From assembly GCF_000026005.1 (NCBI RefSeq), contig NC_005295.2, forward strand, positions 1,082,655 to 1,146,654: DNA of 64,000 nucleotides, read 5' to 3'. The notes beneath the pieces are model-generated. The model was not told the DNA's origin, did no database searches, and was given only the letters and a program-made list of their open reading frames with translations. The translations under genes and the position numbers were made by a program. The stretch comes from Ehrlichia ruminantium str. Welgevonden. GTDB taxonomy: Bacteria; Pseudomonadota; Alphaproteobacteria; Rickettsiales; Anaplasmataceae. Positions 1-10,527 of this stretch are shown here, piece by piece (positions within the stretch are counted from its first letter, which is position 1; every line of letters begins with the position of its first letter).

Positions 1-134
1 CTTAGAATCACATACAACCAAAAGAATATATATTTTTCACACTCAACCAAGCTATTAAACCGATTATAAAAAATTAATTGACTTCACTGTCCAAAAATCC
101 GGATATTTAAATTATTAACTTTTAAAGAAAGTCC

Positions 135-827
135 ATGAATACCGAAAACGAGCAAAAAACTCAATATCTTGGACACAGAAAGAGAGTAAGAAAAAAATTA
201 TTGTCTGGTGGAAGTAAAGGATTATTAGACTATGAAATCTTAGAAGTAATATTATATTCTTCTTATCCAAGAAAGGACGTAAAACCTCTTGCAAAAAGGT
301 TAATTAAACACTTTGGCACCTTTGCAAAAGTATTTTTTGCAGATTTCAACCAATTAAAAGAAGTACCAGGCATAGGTGAAGCTTCAGCATCTGCCATTTT
401 TTGTGTTAGAGAAGCATTAGGAAGAATTTTACGTGAAGATATCAAAAGTGGAATAATAATCAACGAATGGCAAAAATTAATAGAATACTTAAGAATAAAA
501 ATAGGTAACGGTAATATTGAAAACTTTCATATATTATATCTTAACACAAAATTTAAACTTCTTGCAGATGAAATTCAAGACGTAGGTACAGTTAACCAAA
601 CCCCCTTATACATTAGAGAAGTAATAAAAAAATCCTTATTATTAGGAGCTACTTCTATTATCATAGCACATAATCACCCAAGTGGTGATGCTACACCATC
701 AAAAGCAGATATTGAAGTCACCAATCAACTAGCTATAGCATGTCATAATATGGGAATCACACTAATAGATCATGTAATTGTCACATCTAATACTCATTAC
801 AGTTTCAAAAGTCATGATTTACTATAA
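135..827 (+). CDS. radC: RadC-family JAB/MPN domain protein
   Basis: A 230-aa protein of normal RadC length. The N-terminal half (about residues 10-100) has a helix-hairpin-helix-like stretch with the VPGIGEASA motif at about 77-85. The C-terminal JAB/MPN metalloprotease-like domain has the full metal motif: H179, H181, S189 and D192 in a HxHPxGDxxPSxxD context. RadC proteins were long called DNA repair factors, but their exact role is unsettled. The ATG at 135 follows a purine-rich stretch (AAAGAAAG), so I keep it. The gene stands alone. A degenerate copy of its 3' end lies about 210 bp downstream (931-1020). Confidence 0.93.
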   Translation: MNTENEQKTQYLGHRKRVRKKLLSGGSKGLLDYEILEVILYSSYPRKDVKPLAKRLIKHFGTFAKVFFADFNQLKEVPGIGEASASAIFCVREALGRILREDIKSGIIINEWQKLIEYLRIKIGNGNIENFHILYLNTKFKLLADEIQDVGTVNQTPLYIREVIKKSLLLGATSIIIAHNHPSGDATPSKADIEVTNQLAIACHNMGITLIDHVIVTSNTHYSFKSHDLL

Positions 828-1144
828 TTAAAAGAACCTCTACATATTACCCATTAACTTATATAAATAATAAAATATCATTACTTTTTATTATTCAAAA
901 GTACCAATCTAAACTTTCTCAAACATTAAAATTACTAACTATAGCATACCAAACATGGGAATCACACTAATAGATCATGTAATGTAAAACTCAACAGATT
1001 ACCATAATTTTAAAAATTAGAACTTGTTAATAGCTCAAAAATATACATAATTCAACATATTATATGTTAATACTAAAGTTATCATATATGCATATTTATA
1101 TGGTATTAACATTGTTATTACTTGTCATTAAGAAAATCTATTCA
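828..1144. other. Intergenic gap with a decayed copy of the radC 3' end
   Basis: No gene is visible. Positions 931-1020 resemble the last about 95 bp of radC (from about 727), with a run of about 20 identical bases around 958-985. Further on the copy has indels that break the frame. It looks like a single decayed tandem duplication with a period of about 210 bp. Confidence 0.6.
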
Positions 1145-1942
1145 TTACATACTATGAAAATATTTCACAGCATTGCAAAAAATCTTTATTCCATCACCAT
1201 AAATGGGATAAGGGATATCAGAACGTAAGCACTGTTCCTTAATTTCACTCCAATTATCTTGCTGTAAGAAAAATACAGCTCTTTCTGGATGTGGCATCAT
1301 TACTAGCACTCTACCATTGTTACTTGATAACGCAGCTATATCATATACCGACCCATTTGGATTGTATGGAAATTGTTGATTTGCAAGATTACCTTTATCT
1401 GTAACATATTGTAACGCAATTTTATCTTTAATAGATACATCAATAGAATTACTTTCAAGAAAAAACCGTCCTTCTCCATGTGCAACTGGAATATACAATT
1501 CATCTAACTCATACAACCATACTGAATCATTTAACTGGTTTACTTTTACTTTCACCCACCTGCATTGATACTGCTTAACAGAATTACTTAAAAGAGTGAT
1601 ACATGAAAAATCAGATATTACCCTAATCAATACTTGACATCCATTACAGATACCAAGAACTAATTTATCAGCAGTAAGAAATTCTTCTATTTCTTCTTTA
1701 AAATTATTTAACATCCTTAATGCAAAAGCATTGCCAGCACCAGTATAATCACCATATGAAAAACCACCAGGTATTACAAGTACATTATAGCCTTTCAATA
1801 ATCTGGGATTTGATACCACTTCATTAATATGCATTACTTTCACTTGCACATTACACGATAATAATTCTCCAGCTTTTAAAAAAGCAAATACAGTTTCTTC
1901 TTCACAATTCAAACCATATCCAGATAAAACAATTACATTCAT
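1145..1942 (-). CDS. purQ: Phosphoribosylformylglycinamidine synthase, glutamine amidotransferase subunit
   Basis: Class I glutamine amidotransferase. It supplies ammonia from glutamine to PurL for the fourth step of de novo purine synthesis. The nucleophile-elbow cysteine lies in LGICNGCQ, with VIPGGFSYGDY upstream. The catalytic His/Glu pair is in MMPHPERA near the C-terminus. At 265 aa it is slightly longer than many bacterial PurQ proteins. The reading frame is open to 1978, but I place the start at the ATG at 1942 because family members begin directly with a MxVxVLxGxGxN strand; the 12 residues before it look non-coding. Its partner purL is at 13979, so the pair is split. Confidence 0.93.
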   Translation of the reverse strand: MNVIVLSGYGLNCEEETVFAFLKAGELLSCNVQVKVMHINEVVSNPRLLKGYNVLVIPGGFSYGDYTGAGNAFALRMLNNFKEEIEEFLTADKLVLGICNGCQVLIRVISDFSCITLLSNSVKQYQCRWVKVKVNQLNDSVWLYELDELYIPVAHGEGRFFLESNSIDVSIKDKIALQYVTDKGNLANQQFPYNPNGSVYDIAALSSNNGRVLVMMPHPERAVFFLQQDNWSEIKEQCLRSDIPYPIYGDGIKIFCNAVKYFHSM

Positions 1943-3737
1943 TATTAATCTACAATAAGTATATAAATTTAGATTCACATAAAAGCAAACTATTGAACTT
2001 TCTTTATATCAACATTTTATTTAAAAAACTAGATTATTAAATACATAATCTACAGAATACAAAATCACACAACGTAGATCATTGAATGATTTTCTTTTTT
2101 TTAGAATATACACAAATTTACTATTAGTGAATGAGATTATAACAACACTTTATTGCGAAGTAATCAACATTTTTAGCATATTGAAATATAAAAACTATAA
2201 CATTTTCTTTAATAACTAGCCTACATCTTTTTTATACTAACACCTAATAATTAAAGAACCAAACTATTCAAAATTATTTAATTATTTCAAAATACTAACT
2301 AGAAAACTGACACATCCAGACAGAAAATAAACAACTAAAAAATAAATATCAAAAACATATGACCAATAATTAGCTACTCTATATGAATTAATTCAATGAT
2401 AATCAGAATAAATATTTCAATTTTAATGTTACTACCAGTAAATTAAGCACTAGCCATATTTAATTATAGTTAACATTCAAACTATTGTTACAGTAAGTCA
2501 AATAGGCAAAATACAACTATATTTCTTATATAATCCAGTCAATATAGTTAAGAAGTAAACACTTTAATATCAGTCTCATTACACATAATTAAATGTTAAC
2601 AATACATCAATACTGTAATAAAACATAAGAGTTTTTCATCATATATTACTAGTAAGCATTGATAATGCTAAATTTAAATTATAATAACCTATATCAGGTT
2701 ACTCAAGAACTACCATTGTTCCTTATATTATCACCAATACAATATTATTAAAAAGTGAATTCTTTAATATTAATACCACTACAAGCAACTAAGTATTAAT
2801 AATACACCAATAACCAACGTATTAAAAAACACTATAGCTTTCGATCCTAATAATTAGGAAATACGCATAATACCCAATCAAAATTGTTGTAACAACTAGT
2901 ACAAATATATTGTATCACAAACCAATACCTACCACACATATTATCAAAATAATATCTATGAATATCCTTAGTTAGCTTCACTACAAGTGACTAAGTACTA
3001 ATAATACACCAATAACCAACGTATTAAAAAACACGATAGTTTTCGATCCTAATAATTAGGAAATACGCATAATACCCAATTAAAATTGTTGTAACAATAG
3101 GTACAAATTATACTATATCGCAAACCAATACCTAACCCACATGTTATCAAAATAATATCTATGAATATCCTTAGTTAGCTTCACTACAAGTGACTAAGTA
3201 CTAATAATACACCAATAACCAACGTATTAAAAAACACGATAGTTTTCGATCCTAATAATTAGGAAATACGCATAATACCCAATTAAAATTATTGTAACAA
3301 CAAGTACAAATATATTATATCACAAACCAATACCTAACCCACATATTATCAAAATAATATCTATGAATATCCTTAGTTAGCTTCACTACAAGTGACTAAG
3401 TATTAATTGATAATAGTAAAAATGTATATTAACTAAGTATTATAGTTTTTTATATTACAATTGTGTTTAAATAGCATAGCCACCATGAATTTTTCTGCTA
3501 GTGTTTCTCACATAGGATCTTATAAAAAATACCGAATGTACTAATTCTTCAGTTTTATAAAAATTTATAATGTACTAAGGTAATACTTTACTGCTAAATA
3601 CTAGACTATTGCTCTAATAACAATTTTGTATAATACTATTAATAGGTCAGTATACTAATATTAATGTAACCATATTGACAACTTTAAAAGAGTATTAGCA
3701 TAATTAAGGATCTGTTACTTTTTAAATATATCTTTTC
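1943..3737. other. Long intergenic region with tandem array
   Basis: There is no coding sequence in these 1.8 kb. The right half holds the about 203-bp array at 2771-3405, and a more decayed unit can be seen to its left from about 2570. The stretches 1943-2570 and 3406-3737 show only AT-rich sequence to me. Confidence 0.6.
2771..3405. repeat. Tandem repeat, about 203-bp unit, three copies plus decayed flanks
   Basis: The same phrase (aatacaccaataaccaacg) recurs at 2801, 3003 and 3206, giving periods of 202 and 203 bp. Units 2 and 3 are nearly identical and unit 1 is a little more divergent. A partial fourth unit ends at about 3405. Upstream, about 2570-2770 still matches the unit loosely, so the array shows old copies at its left edge. 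No ORF runs through the unit. Confidence 0.9.
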
Positions 3738-5615
3738 ATGAAAAAGTATGACGTAGTAGTAATAGGGGGAGGTCATTCTGGATGTGAAGCTGCTGCTGCA
3801 GCAGCGCGTATCGGAGCAAAAACTTTACTCATTACTCATTCTATATCAACAATAGGAGAAATGTCCTGCAATCCAGCTATTGGTGGCATTGCAAAAGGTA
3901 TAGTAGTAAGAGAAGTTGATGCATTGGATGGGTTAATGGGAAAAGTTATCGATAATGCTAGTATTAACTCTACCATACTCAATAGGAGTAAAGGTCCAGC
4001 AGTATGGGGACCTAGAGCACAAGCTGACAGAGATCTATATAGACACGCAATGCAGAATAGTATACTTAATTACCCAAATTTAACAGTTTTAGAAGCATCA
4101 GTAGAAAATTTCACTACAACAGATAACCAAGAACTCCCTACTATCAATTCCGTCATCACTGCAGATCAAGAAGTCATATATACAAAAAAACTAATATTAA
4201 CTACTGGAACATTTTTACAAGGAACTATTCACATAGGAAGCTATAACACTCCGGCAGGTAGATTTAACGAGCAATCATCAGTTGGATTAGCAAAAACACT
4301 AGCATCATATAACTTTAAATTAGGCAGGTTACGTACTGGTACCCCTCCACGACTTGACAGAAACAGTATTAATTTTTCAGGATTGCAAGAACAAAAAGGA
4401 GATACACCACCCTCACCTTTTTCTTATATGTCAGAATCAATAAATTTACCACAAATATCTTGTTATTTAACTGCAACTAACACTAAAACTCATGAAGTTA
4501 TCAAAAACAATTTACACAAAGCTGCAGCTAGTAACTTACTAAAAGAGATAAAAGCACCAAGATATTGTCCATCAATAGAAGAAAAAGTAAGAAGATTTTC
4601 AGAACGTAATAGTCATCAAGTATTCTTAGAACCAGAAGGATTGAATTCTGAAATAATCTACCCTAATGGCATAACCACTTCATCCCCACTTGATGTACAA
4701 CAAACCATGCTTAAAACCATATCAGGGTTAGAAAATGTAAAAATAGTAAGAAGTGGTTACAGTGTTGAATACAATTTTATTGATCCACGAGAGTTATACC
4801 ACACCTTAGAAACAAAAAAAATACGAGGGTTGTATTGTGCAGGACAAATAAATGGTACCACTGGATATGAAGAAGCAGCTGGTCAAGGGATCATAGCAGG
4901 GATTAACGCAGCCCTTTCACTCAACTCAAATTATGAGCCATTTATACTAAAGCGGAATGACGCATATATTGGTGTCATGATAGATGATTTGGTAACATTG
5001 GGAACATCTGAACCATATAGATTATTCACATCAAGAGCAGAATATAGATTAAGGTTACGTTCTGACAATGCAGACTTACGGTTAACAGAACTGGGATATA
5101 AAGTATCAGCTGTATCATACCAAAGGTATCTTACTTTAAATCGTAAGAAAGAAGAGGTAACCAAGTTAACTAACATACTAAAAGAAACTGTTATTTTACC
5201 ATCGCAGCTTTCTCAGCATGGTGTATGTATATCACAAGATGGAAGAAAAAGAAGTGCTTTTGACTTATTAAGCAATCCAAATATCAACATGAATATTTTA
5301 TCAAAAATATTCAATCAAATAAAAAATTATCATGCAAGTACTATACAACAAGTAGAAATAGAAGCAAAATATGCTCCTTATTTTATAAAGCAAGAATTAG
5401 ATATTCAGTCTTTTATAGCAGAAGAAAATACGCACATTCCACACGATATAGAGTTTTCACAAATCCATGGATTATCAACAGAAATACAAGAAAAGCTACA
5501 ATATATGAAACCACCATCCATAGGATCTGCAAGACGCATACCAGGTGTAACACCAGCAGCAATTACTAACATTCTTTTCTATCTACGTTACCATAAAAAT
5601 AAAAAGATATTATAG
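3738..5615 (+). CDS. mnmG: tRNA uridine-5-carboxymethylaminomethyl modification enzyme MnmG (GidA)
   Basis: FAD-dependent enzyme that, with MnmE, modifies the wobble uridine (U34) of some tRNAs. At 625 aa it has the usual length. The FAD-binding dinucleotide fold is at the N-terminus ([13 protein letters not shown], residues about 7-19). Other family blocks are [13 protein letters not shown] (about 43-55), the [10 protein letters not shown] region (about 200) and [16 protein letters not shown] (about 368-383). The C-terminal helical part that contacts tRNA and MnmE is present up to IPGVTPAAI. In many bacteria mnmG lies next to rsmG and parA; here it stands alone between long gaps. Confidence 0.97.
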   Translation: MKKYDVVVIGGGHSGCEAAAAAARIGAKTLLITHSISTIGEMSCNPAIGGIAKGIVVREVDALDGLMGKVIDNASINSTILNRSKGPAVWGPRAQADRDLYRHAMQNSILNYPNLTVLEASVENFTTTDNQELPTINSVITADQEVIYTKKLILTTGTFLQGTIHIGSYNTPAGRFNEQSSVGLAKTLASYNFKLGRLRTGTPPRLDRNSINFSGLQEQKGDTPPSPFSYMSESINLPQISCYLTATNTKTHEVIKNNLHKAAASNLLKEIKAPRYCPSIEEKVRRFSERNSHQVFLEPEGLNSEIIYPNGITTSSPLDVQQTMLKTISGLENVKIVRSGYSVEYNFIDPRELYHTLETKKIRGLYCAGQINGTTGYEEAAGQGIIAGINAALSLNSNYEPFILKRNDAYIGVMIDDLVTLGTSEPYRLFTSRAEYRLRLRSDNADLRLTELGYKVSAVSYQRYLTLNRKKEEVTKLTNILKETVILPSQLSQHGVCISQDGRKRSAFDLLSNPNINMNILSKIFNQIKNYHASTIQQVEIEAKYAPYFIKQELDIQSFIAEENTHIPHDIEFSQIHGLSTEIQEKLQYMKPPSIGSARRIPGVTPAAITNILFYLRYHKNKKIL

Positions 5616-6557
5616 ATATGTTATTGTTAAATTAAAATTTTGTATACATACCACACTCAAAGTTATAACACATAGTACAAAATATTCGATGTATTAAAGC
5701 TCTACATTAATTTTACAAAAAAAATAGGTTCATATACTTTGAGTATAATCAATACAGTAAATTAAAGTCTAATATACATTTTTTACAACTATGTTTTTTC
5801 TATATACACCCATACTTAATAACTGTTTTCTAATATCAGATATTGTTATATGATTAATTAGTACATTAAATTTTTATAGCTTAAGTAGAAATATAGATTC
5901 TGGCATGAAATATCCACAGTAAATTAAAGTTTTACATGATACTTTTAGTATCCTTCCCATATATAATACTTAACAACTACCCAAATAATACCAAAATTTA
6001 ACTAGCACATTAACCTCAAATAAGTAAAACATATACTCAGAGTATGAATTCATTAAATAAACTCAAGTTTTATAGTATATTTCGATGAGAATTTTCCTAT
6101 CCTTGATCCTAAATTATTTAAAACAATGATACTATACTTAATAATCATTTCTATAGTATCAGATATATAACTATTTATGTAATCCTGAAATAAGCTCAAA
6201 CATAAATATCACATATGGTATTATTACATCATATTCTCAATACCATACATTCAATAAATCCTCCTAATAAACTACTATCTTCTGCTCATTCTACTAAATA
6301 CGTAAAAATCTTATCAATAATCTTCTTGTTACATAAATTCTAATACAGGTAAAAATGATGTTTTTTATTTGATAATAACCAGCTGATATAAAAATGTAAC
6401 AAATTTATAGATCTAAAAACACTAACAACTAATTATCATAAAATACTTATAATCTATGTATTATTTAAAATAACATATCAAATACTATATAAAGTACTAT
6501 TCCATTTAACATATCGCATAATCCAAATATCCCCCTTAACATTTTAAAAATGTACAA
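5616..6557. repeat. Gap with strongly decayed tandem array (about 165-bp unit)
   Basis: No gene is visible. Similar phrases (cagtaaattaaagtctaata, then cagtaaattaaagttttaca, then a looser version near 6050) recur about every 130-165 bp between about 5690 and 6180. Each is followed by similar text containing 'atacttaataa...tttctaatatcagatat'. I read this as about three highly diverged tandem units. The rest is featureless AT-rich DNA. Confidence 0.45.
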
Positions 6558-7478
6558 CTAAGTATATACAGTATTACTAATATGCATTACACGTGCTGAT
6601 TTAATAATAATAGACTCTATAAAAAGCAAACCCTTAGAATATCTAATACCCTTAACTAAACTACTATCTGTAATACCTGTAGCGATAAATATTGCATCAG
6701 ATCTAACCATTTCGTCTATACAATAAATTTTATCTATATCATCTATTCCAAATTTTTTAGCTCTCGCTCTTAACTGATCTGTATCAATAATAAGCCTACC
6801 TTCAATATAACCTCCTACTGATAACAACGCAGCTGCGGCAAGCACACCTTCCGGTGCACCACCAATACCAATATACAAATCGTGATTTCCATGCATTAGT
6901 GATACCACAGCTGAAATATCCCCATCATCTATAAGCTTTACACGTGCCCCACATTCTCTAATGTTTTTAATCAATTCTAAATGTCTTTCTCTTTTTAATA
7001 CCGTAACTACTAAATCAGCTATGTTACATCCTTTTATTTCTGCTAAATTATATAGATTAGTTTTTATATCATACCTTAATGAGATAACCCCTTTAGGAAT
7101 ACCAGGTCCAACAGCAATTTTTTCCATATAAACATCAGGAGCATGTAAAAAACCTCCCTTTTCTGTCACCGCAAGAACAGACATAGCTCCATCTTGATAA
7201 TGAGCACATATAGTAGTTCCCTCAAGTGGATCAAGAGCAATATCAAGTTCAATACCACCAAGACCAACCTTTTCTCCAATATATAACATAGGAGCATGAT
7301 CTCTTTCTCCTTCCCCAATTACAACAGTACCACTAATATTTAAAAAATTTAACGACTCACGCATAGCATCAACTGCAACTGCATCTGCTTTCTTCTCATC
7401 ACCTATACCTAGGCACTTATAAGAAGCTACAGCAGCAGCTTCAGTAACTGATAATAATTTAAAACATAAATCTTGCAT
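6558..7478 (-). CDS. glpX: Fructose-1,6-bisphosphatase class II
   Basis: GlpX-type phosphatase that removes the C1 phosphate from fructose-1,6-bisphosphate, an irreversible gluconeogenic step. At 306 aa it is close to the family norm. Visible motifs are the Asp/Glu metal-binding blocks IGEGERDHAPML (about 54-65) and ALDPLEGTT (about 81-89), and the glycine-rich GIGGAPEGVLAAAAL segment (about 204-218). The start at 7478 gives the conserved N-terminal helix with EAAAVASYKCLG. With ppdK (46234) it fits an organism that builds sugars from C3 and C4 acids and does not ferment sugar. Confidence 0.94.
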   Translation of the reverse strand: MQDLCFKLLSVTEAAAVASYKCLGIGDEKKADAVAVDAMRESLNFLNISGTVVIGEGERDHAPMLYIGEKVGLGGIELDIALDPLEGTTICAHYQDGAMSVLAVTEKGGFLHAPDVYMEKIAVGPGIPKGVISLRYDIKTNLYNLAEIKGCNIADLVVTVLKRERHLELIKNIRECGARVKLIDDGDISAVVSLMHGNHDLYIGIGGAPEGVLAAAALLSVGGYIEGRLIIDTDQLRARAKKFGIDDIDKIYCIDEMVRSDAIFIATGITDSSLVKGIRYSKGLLFIESIIIKSARVMHISNTVYT

Positions 7479-7921
7479 TATTCTAACTCATACAGTCTAA
7501 CAACAAAGAAATTATCATATTACACAAAATACCTTTTATAGCAAATCATCATAATACTTTTCACTATTACAACTTATTTATAACCAGTAACAATTATCAT
7601 ATATCAATTAATCATTCTAGATTAATATGGCAATCTATAAATCTTGCACATGATACCTAATATATCACTACTAGTATAATAAAAAATAATTACCATAGGT
7701 TAAAAACCACATACATTTAGAGATAAGTCAAATACAATTACCAAAACATAAACTCATGTTATATTTTTTATTTATTATTGATATTTAAAGAAATACATTA
7801 CTTCATCAAAATAATTAATTATAGGTTAACAAAAATTTTACATTGCTAAACTTTTAGTAATATACTACTATACTTAGGAATTAAATAAGATAAAAAGAAC
7901 ATAGGTATTGAGACTTAGTAG
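7479..7921. other. Intergenic gap
   Basis: I see no ORF, RNA gene or repeat. It separates two divergently transcribed genes, so promoters for both should lie here, but I could not identify them with confidence. Confidence 0.4.
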
Positions 7922-8542
7922 GTGTATGTGACAATACGGAAAGCAATTTTAATTATGTTCTTATGTTTTGGTTGTACACAAAAACCAGCTCCATATTTTC
8001 TAAAAGGAGAAGAGTTTCATGGTAATAAGGAGCTAGAAAGTGCAGATGAATATCATCTTGTAAGGTATGATATTCAAAACCAGGAAACCAACCAACCGGA
8101 AAAAACATTACAAGCTCATAAAATAACTAAAGCATCATCACCAACTAAACAAGAGTGCATTTTTATCATACCTATTGAAGGAATTATTACATCAAAATTT
8201 TTAACAAATAATCAAGATCAGCATTGTACTAAGGGAATCATTATCAAATCAAATAATGAACAACCAGTCAGAGCATCAGCTGCTGGAAAAATATTATATA
8301 CAGGTCATGGTCTTAAACAAAATGACAATACTATAATAATAGAACATAATAGAAATACAATCACTCTATATTCTTACTTAAGTACCATCAATGTAAAAGT
8401 AGGAGACAAAGTTAAACAAGGAGAACCCATAGGATCTATTACAACACAAGATAATAACATAGCTTATTTATGTTTTTCTATGCGGAAACACGGAAAATCT
8501 GTAAACCCACTATCATATATCAATTGTAAATCATTAGAATAA
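7922..8542 (+). CDS. Putative lipoprotein with degenerate LytM (M23-like) domain
   Basis: 206 aa. The N-terminus has a basic start, a hydrophobic run and a lipobox-like LCFGC (Cys about 17), so it is probably a lipoprotein. Residues about 85-205 follow the LytM/M23 fold: PVRASAAGKILYTGHG, then IIIEHN, then VKVGDKVKQGEPIGSI. The zinc ligands are largely gone. The usual HxGxD is HCTKGII, the YAHL-type His is YSYL, and the final HLH is YLC. This resembles NlpD/EnvC-type proteins, which bind and activate amidases and do not cut peptidoglycan themselves; that role is inferred. The start is GTG at 7922, and a second GTG two codons on is also possible. Confidence 0.75.
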   Translation: MYVTIRKAILIMFLCFGCTQKPAPYFLKGEEFHGNKELESADEYHLVRYDIQNQETNQPEKTLQAHKITKASSPTKQECIFIIPIEGIITSKFLTNNQDQHCTKGIIIKSNNEQPVRASAAGKILYTGHGLKQNDNTIIIEHNRNTITLYSYLSTINVKVGDKVKQGEPIGSITTQDNNIAYLCFSMRKHGKSVNPLSYINCKSLE

Positions 8543-9671
8543 TCATATACTAACTAATAATACTTATTAATAACCAGCAAATGCTAAATATAATTAAAAA
8601 AAAAAGCTTATGCTTTTATAAAACAAACTCTTATCCACTTAAATATCTTTTTACTTATTGTATTGGAAACATAAATAACCGTCACGTTGCAATTATTTCA
8701 TACATAAAAAACAATTATAAAATTAGATTGATATAATCAGTAACAAATAAATATCAAATAACAAGATAATTCTATTTAACTTATAAAATAAACATTTATA
8801 TTAATTTTACTATGCTAGCATTGTGTATACATAAGCTAGAGTGTTTGTTATTTCTAACATAAGCAAAAGTCCAAACATAGAACCATTTATAATAGAAATA
8901 GGAAAAAACTTGTACTACTATAATATATACCATATATTCATTAACAACTAACAATATTAAAGTAAGTATTTAATCTACCCAAAATACCTATTTCCACAAA
9001 CATGAACTATTATTAACCCATAGTTGATACATTAACTAACACACTAGCATACACTATAAGTATACTGTGGTACTTAACTATAGAGTACCTATGCTACTAT
9101 TAGCAATTGAAAAAAAAATAGTAAAACTGAATCTAAAAGAATTATGTTATTATTATATATTAAATAACCATATCATTTAACTAAACTATGCCATGTCTTC
9201 TACAATAAAAAATTTTACCACTAATCAAGTATGAAATAATTTCAAATGTATATCGAAAACATGATATTTAAGAAATATTCATACAACATATATTTTATAT
9301 AAATACATAACAATAGTGTTTAAAATATAATTTACAATGTGAACACCTATAGTAATAGTCTAGTGTTTATTTACATATTTTGTAAATAAATCTTAGAAAC
9401 AGTATGACAAGATATGTCCTATATTCAGGATATCAATAATTGTTAATAAGTAAAAAAACTTTCTATTTACAAGAATCATAAACTGATAAGTCATCAAATA
9501 ATCCAATGCATGGAAGACATATTTATATATGGCACAACTAATAAGATAAAAAATTTACTACTATTATATCATCTATATATAAACTAATAGCTAACTAGTA
9601 TTAATAGCAAGTAAGAGAAAATCAATACATTTATTGTAAATTTTTATTCATTACAAAAATTAAGGTAGCAA
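8543..9671. other. Intergenic gap with two small hairpins
   Basis: No gene is visible in these 1.1 kb. Positions 9366-9390 form a perfect 9-bp hairpin (TTTATTTAC / GTAAATAAA). Positions 9411-9433 form a second imperfect one (GATATGTCCT ... AGGATATC). A weak AT-rich stem at 8602-8617 lacks a T-run on the + strand. Confidence 0.4.
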
Positions 9672-10127
9672 ATGCCAGAATATGTATCAGAAAGAAGAGC
9701 AATAAAAATATTATTTTCTTACTGGGACCAGTTACGTGCTGACAAAGCTTTCCCTAGCATGGAAGAAATAGATCCTGAAGAGATTACAGACATTTGGCCT
9801 TACTGCTTTATTATTGAAGTAAGAGAAAATAATGAAGAAAAATATCACTGTACTTACATAGGTGAAGCAGCCAAAGAACTATATAAATCTGATATCAAAG
9901 TATATGCTGAATCTCAAAATATAAAGCTATTCTTCCCACAAATCATAGAAAATTTATTTGATTACTTGGAATCAGTACTAGAAAACCAAGAACCAATAAT
10001 AGATGAATCAGAGACTGAAGGCGCTGATGGAAATTATATAAAAATAAGAGAATGTCTATTACCCCTTGGTAATAATGGTAAAATAACCCATATTATAGGA
10101 GTAATAGGTGGAAGAATATACTATTAA
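9672..10127 (+). CDS. PAS_5-family protein of unknown function
   Basis: 151 aa. The pattern ERRAIKILFSYWDQLR..KAFPSMEEIDPEEI (residues 7-38), followed by WPYCFIIEV, matches the alphaproteobacterial PAS_5 (DUF1488-era 'PAS domain-like') family as I remember it: a short stand-alone sensory-like domain with no attached output domain. The C-terminal half continues with IRECLLPLG and HIIGVIGGR, the usual last strands of a PAS fold. No signal peptide or membrane segment is visible, so it is likely cytoplasmic. The ligand and partner are unknown. A run of AAGGTAG sits 6-12 nt before the ATG and supports the start. Confidence 0.72.
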   Translation: MPEYVSERRAIKILFSYWDQLRADKAFPSMEEIDPEEITDIWPYCFIIEVRENNEEKYHCTYIGEAAKELYKSDIKVYAESQNIKLFFPQIIENLFDYLESVLENQEPIIDESETEGADGNYIKIRECLLPLGNNGKITHIIGVIGGRIYY

Positions 10128-10303
10128 ACTCCTTTTATCAAACTGCTATATAAGGTCAGATATTAGAAAAATGTAATAACTATATAACTATAAACATTAA
10201 AAAAATATTGACTATCTTACTAGTGTTGAATACCATTTAATGATTTAGTAGTTGTAGAATAGCTGTTGTTTGGCTTGGTATACCATAATAAAATGAGTGT
10301 CTT

Positions 10304-10525
10304 ATGAAATTTTTCTTACATGATATGTCAAAAGTTAGTGTATCATTTTTTGGAATTGCGTTATGTACTTTGAGCATTACAAGCAAAGCTTTTAAGAGAT
10401 GTTTGTCTACATATCTAAAAAATAACAACTTTGTTACTCATGACGATCTAGAAGCTTTAAATAATTCTATTAAAGAAGTAATACTAAAACAGGAAAAAAT
10501 TGAAGAACAGTTATCACAAAAATAA
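10304..10525 (+). CDS. Small hypothetical membrane-associated protein upstream of bioB
   Basis: 73 aa, family not recognised. Residues about 9-30 are moderately hydrophobic ([15 protein letters not shown]), and the C-terminal 30 residues look like a charged amphipathic helix or short coiled coil ([23 protein letters not shown]). The stop ends 2 nt before the bioB start codon at 10528, which suggests one transcript and translational coupling. That arrangement and the normal amino-acid composition make it more likely real than the overlapping antisense ORF. A link to biotin synthesis cannot be claimed from position alone. Confidence 0.6.
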
Positions 10526-10527
10526 AT

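Noticed and set aside
8602..8617. AAAAGC-TTAT-GCTTTT hairpin as a terminator of the LytM gene
   Set aside because: On the + strand it has no T-run after the stem. It would suit the - strand, where no gene ends here.
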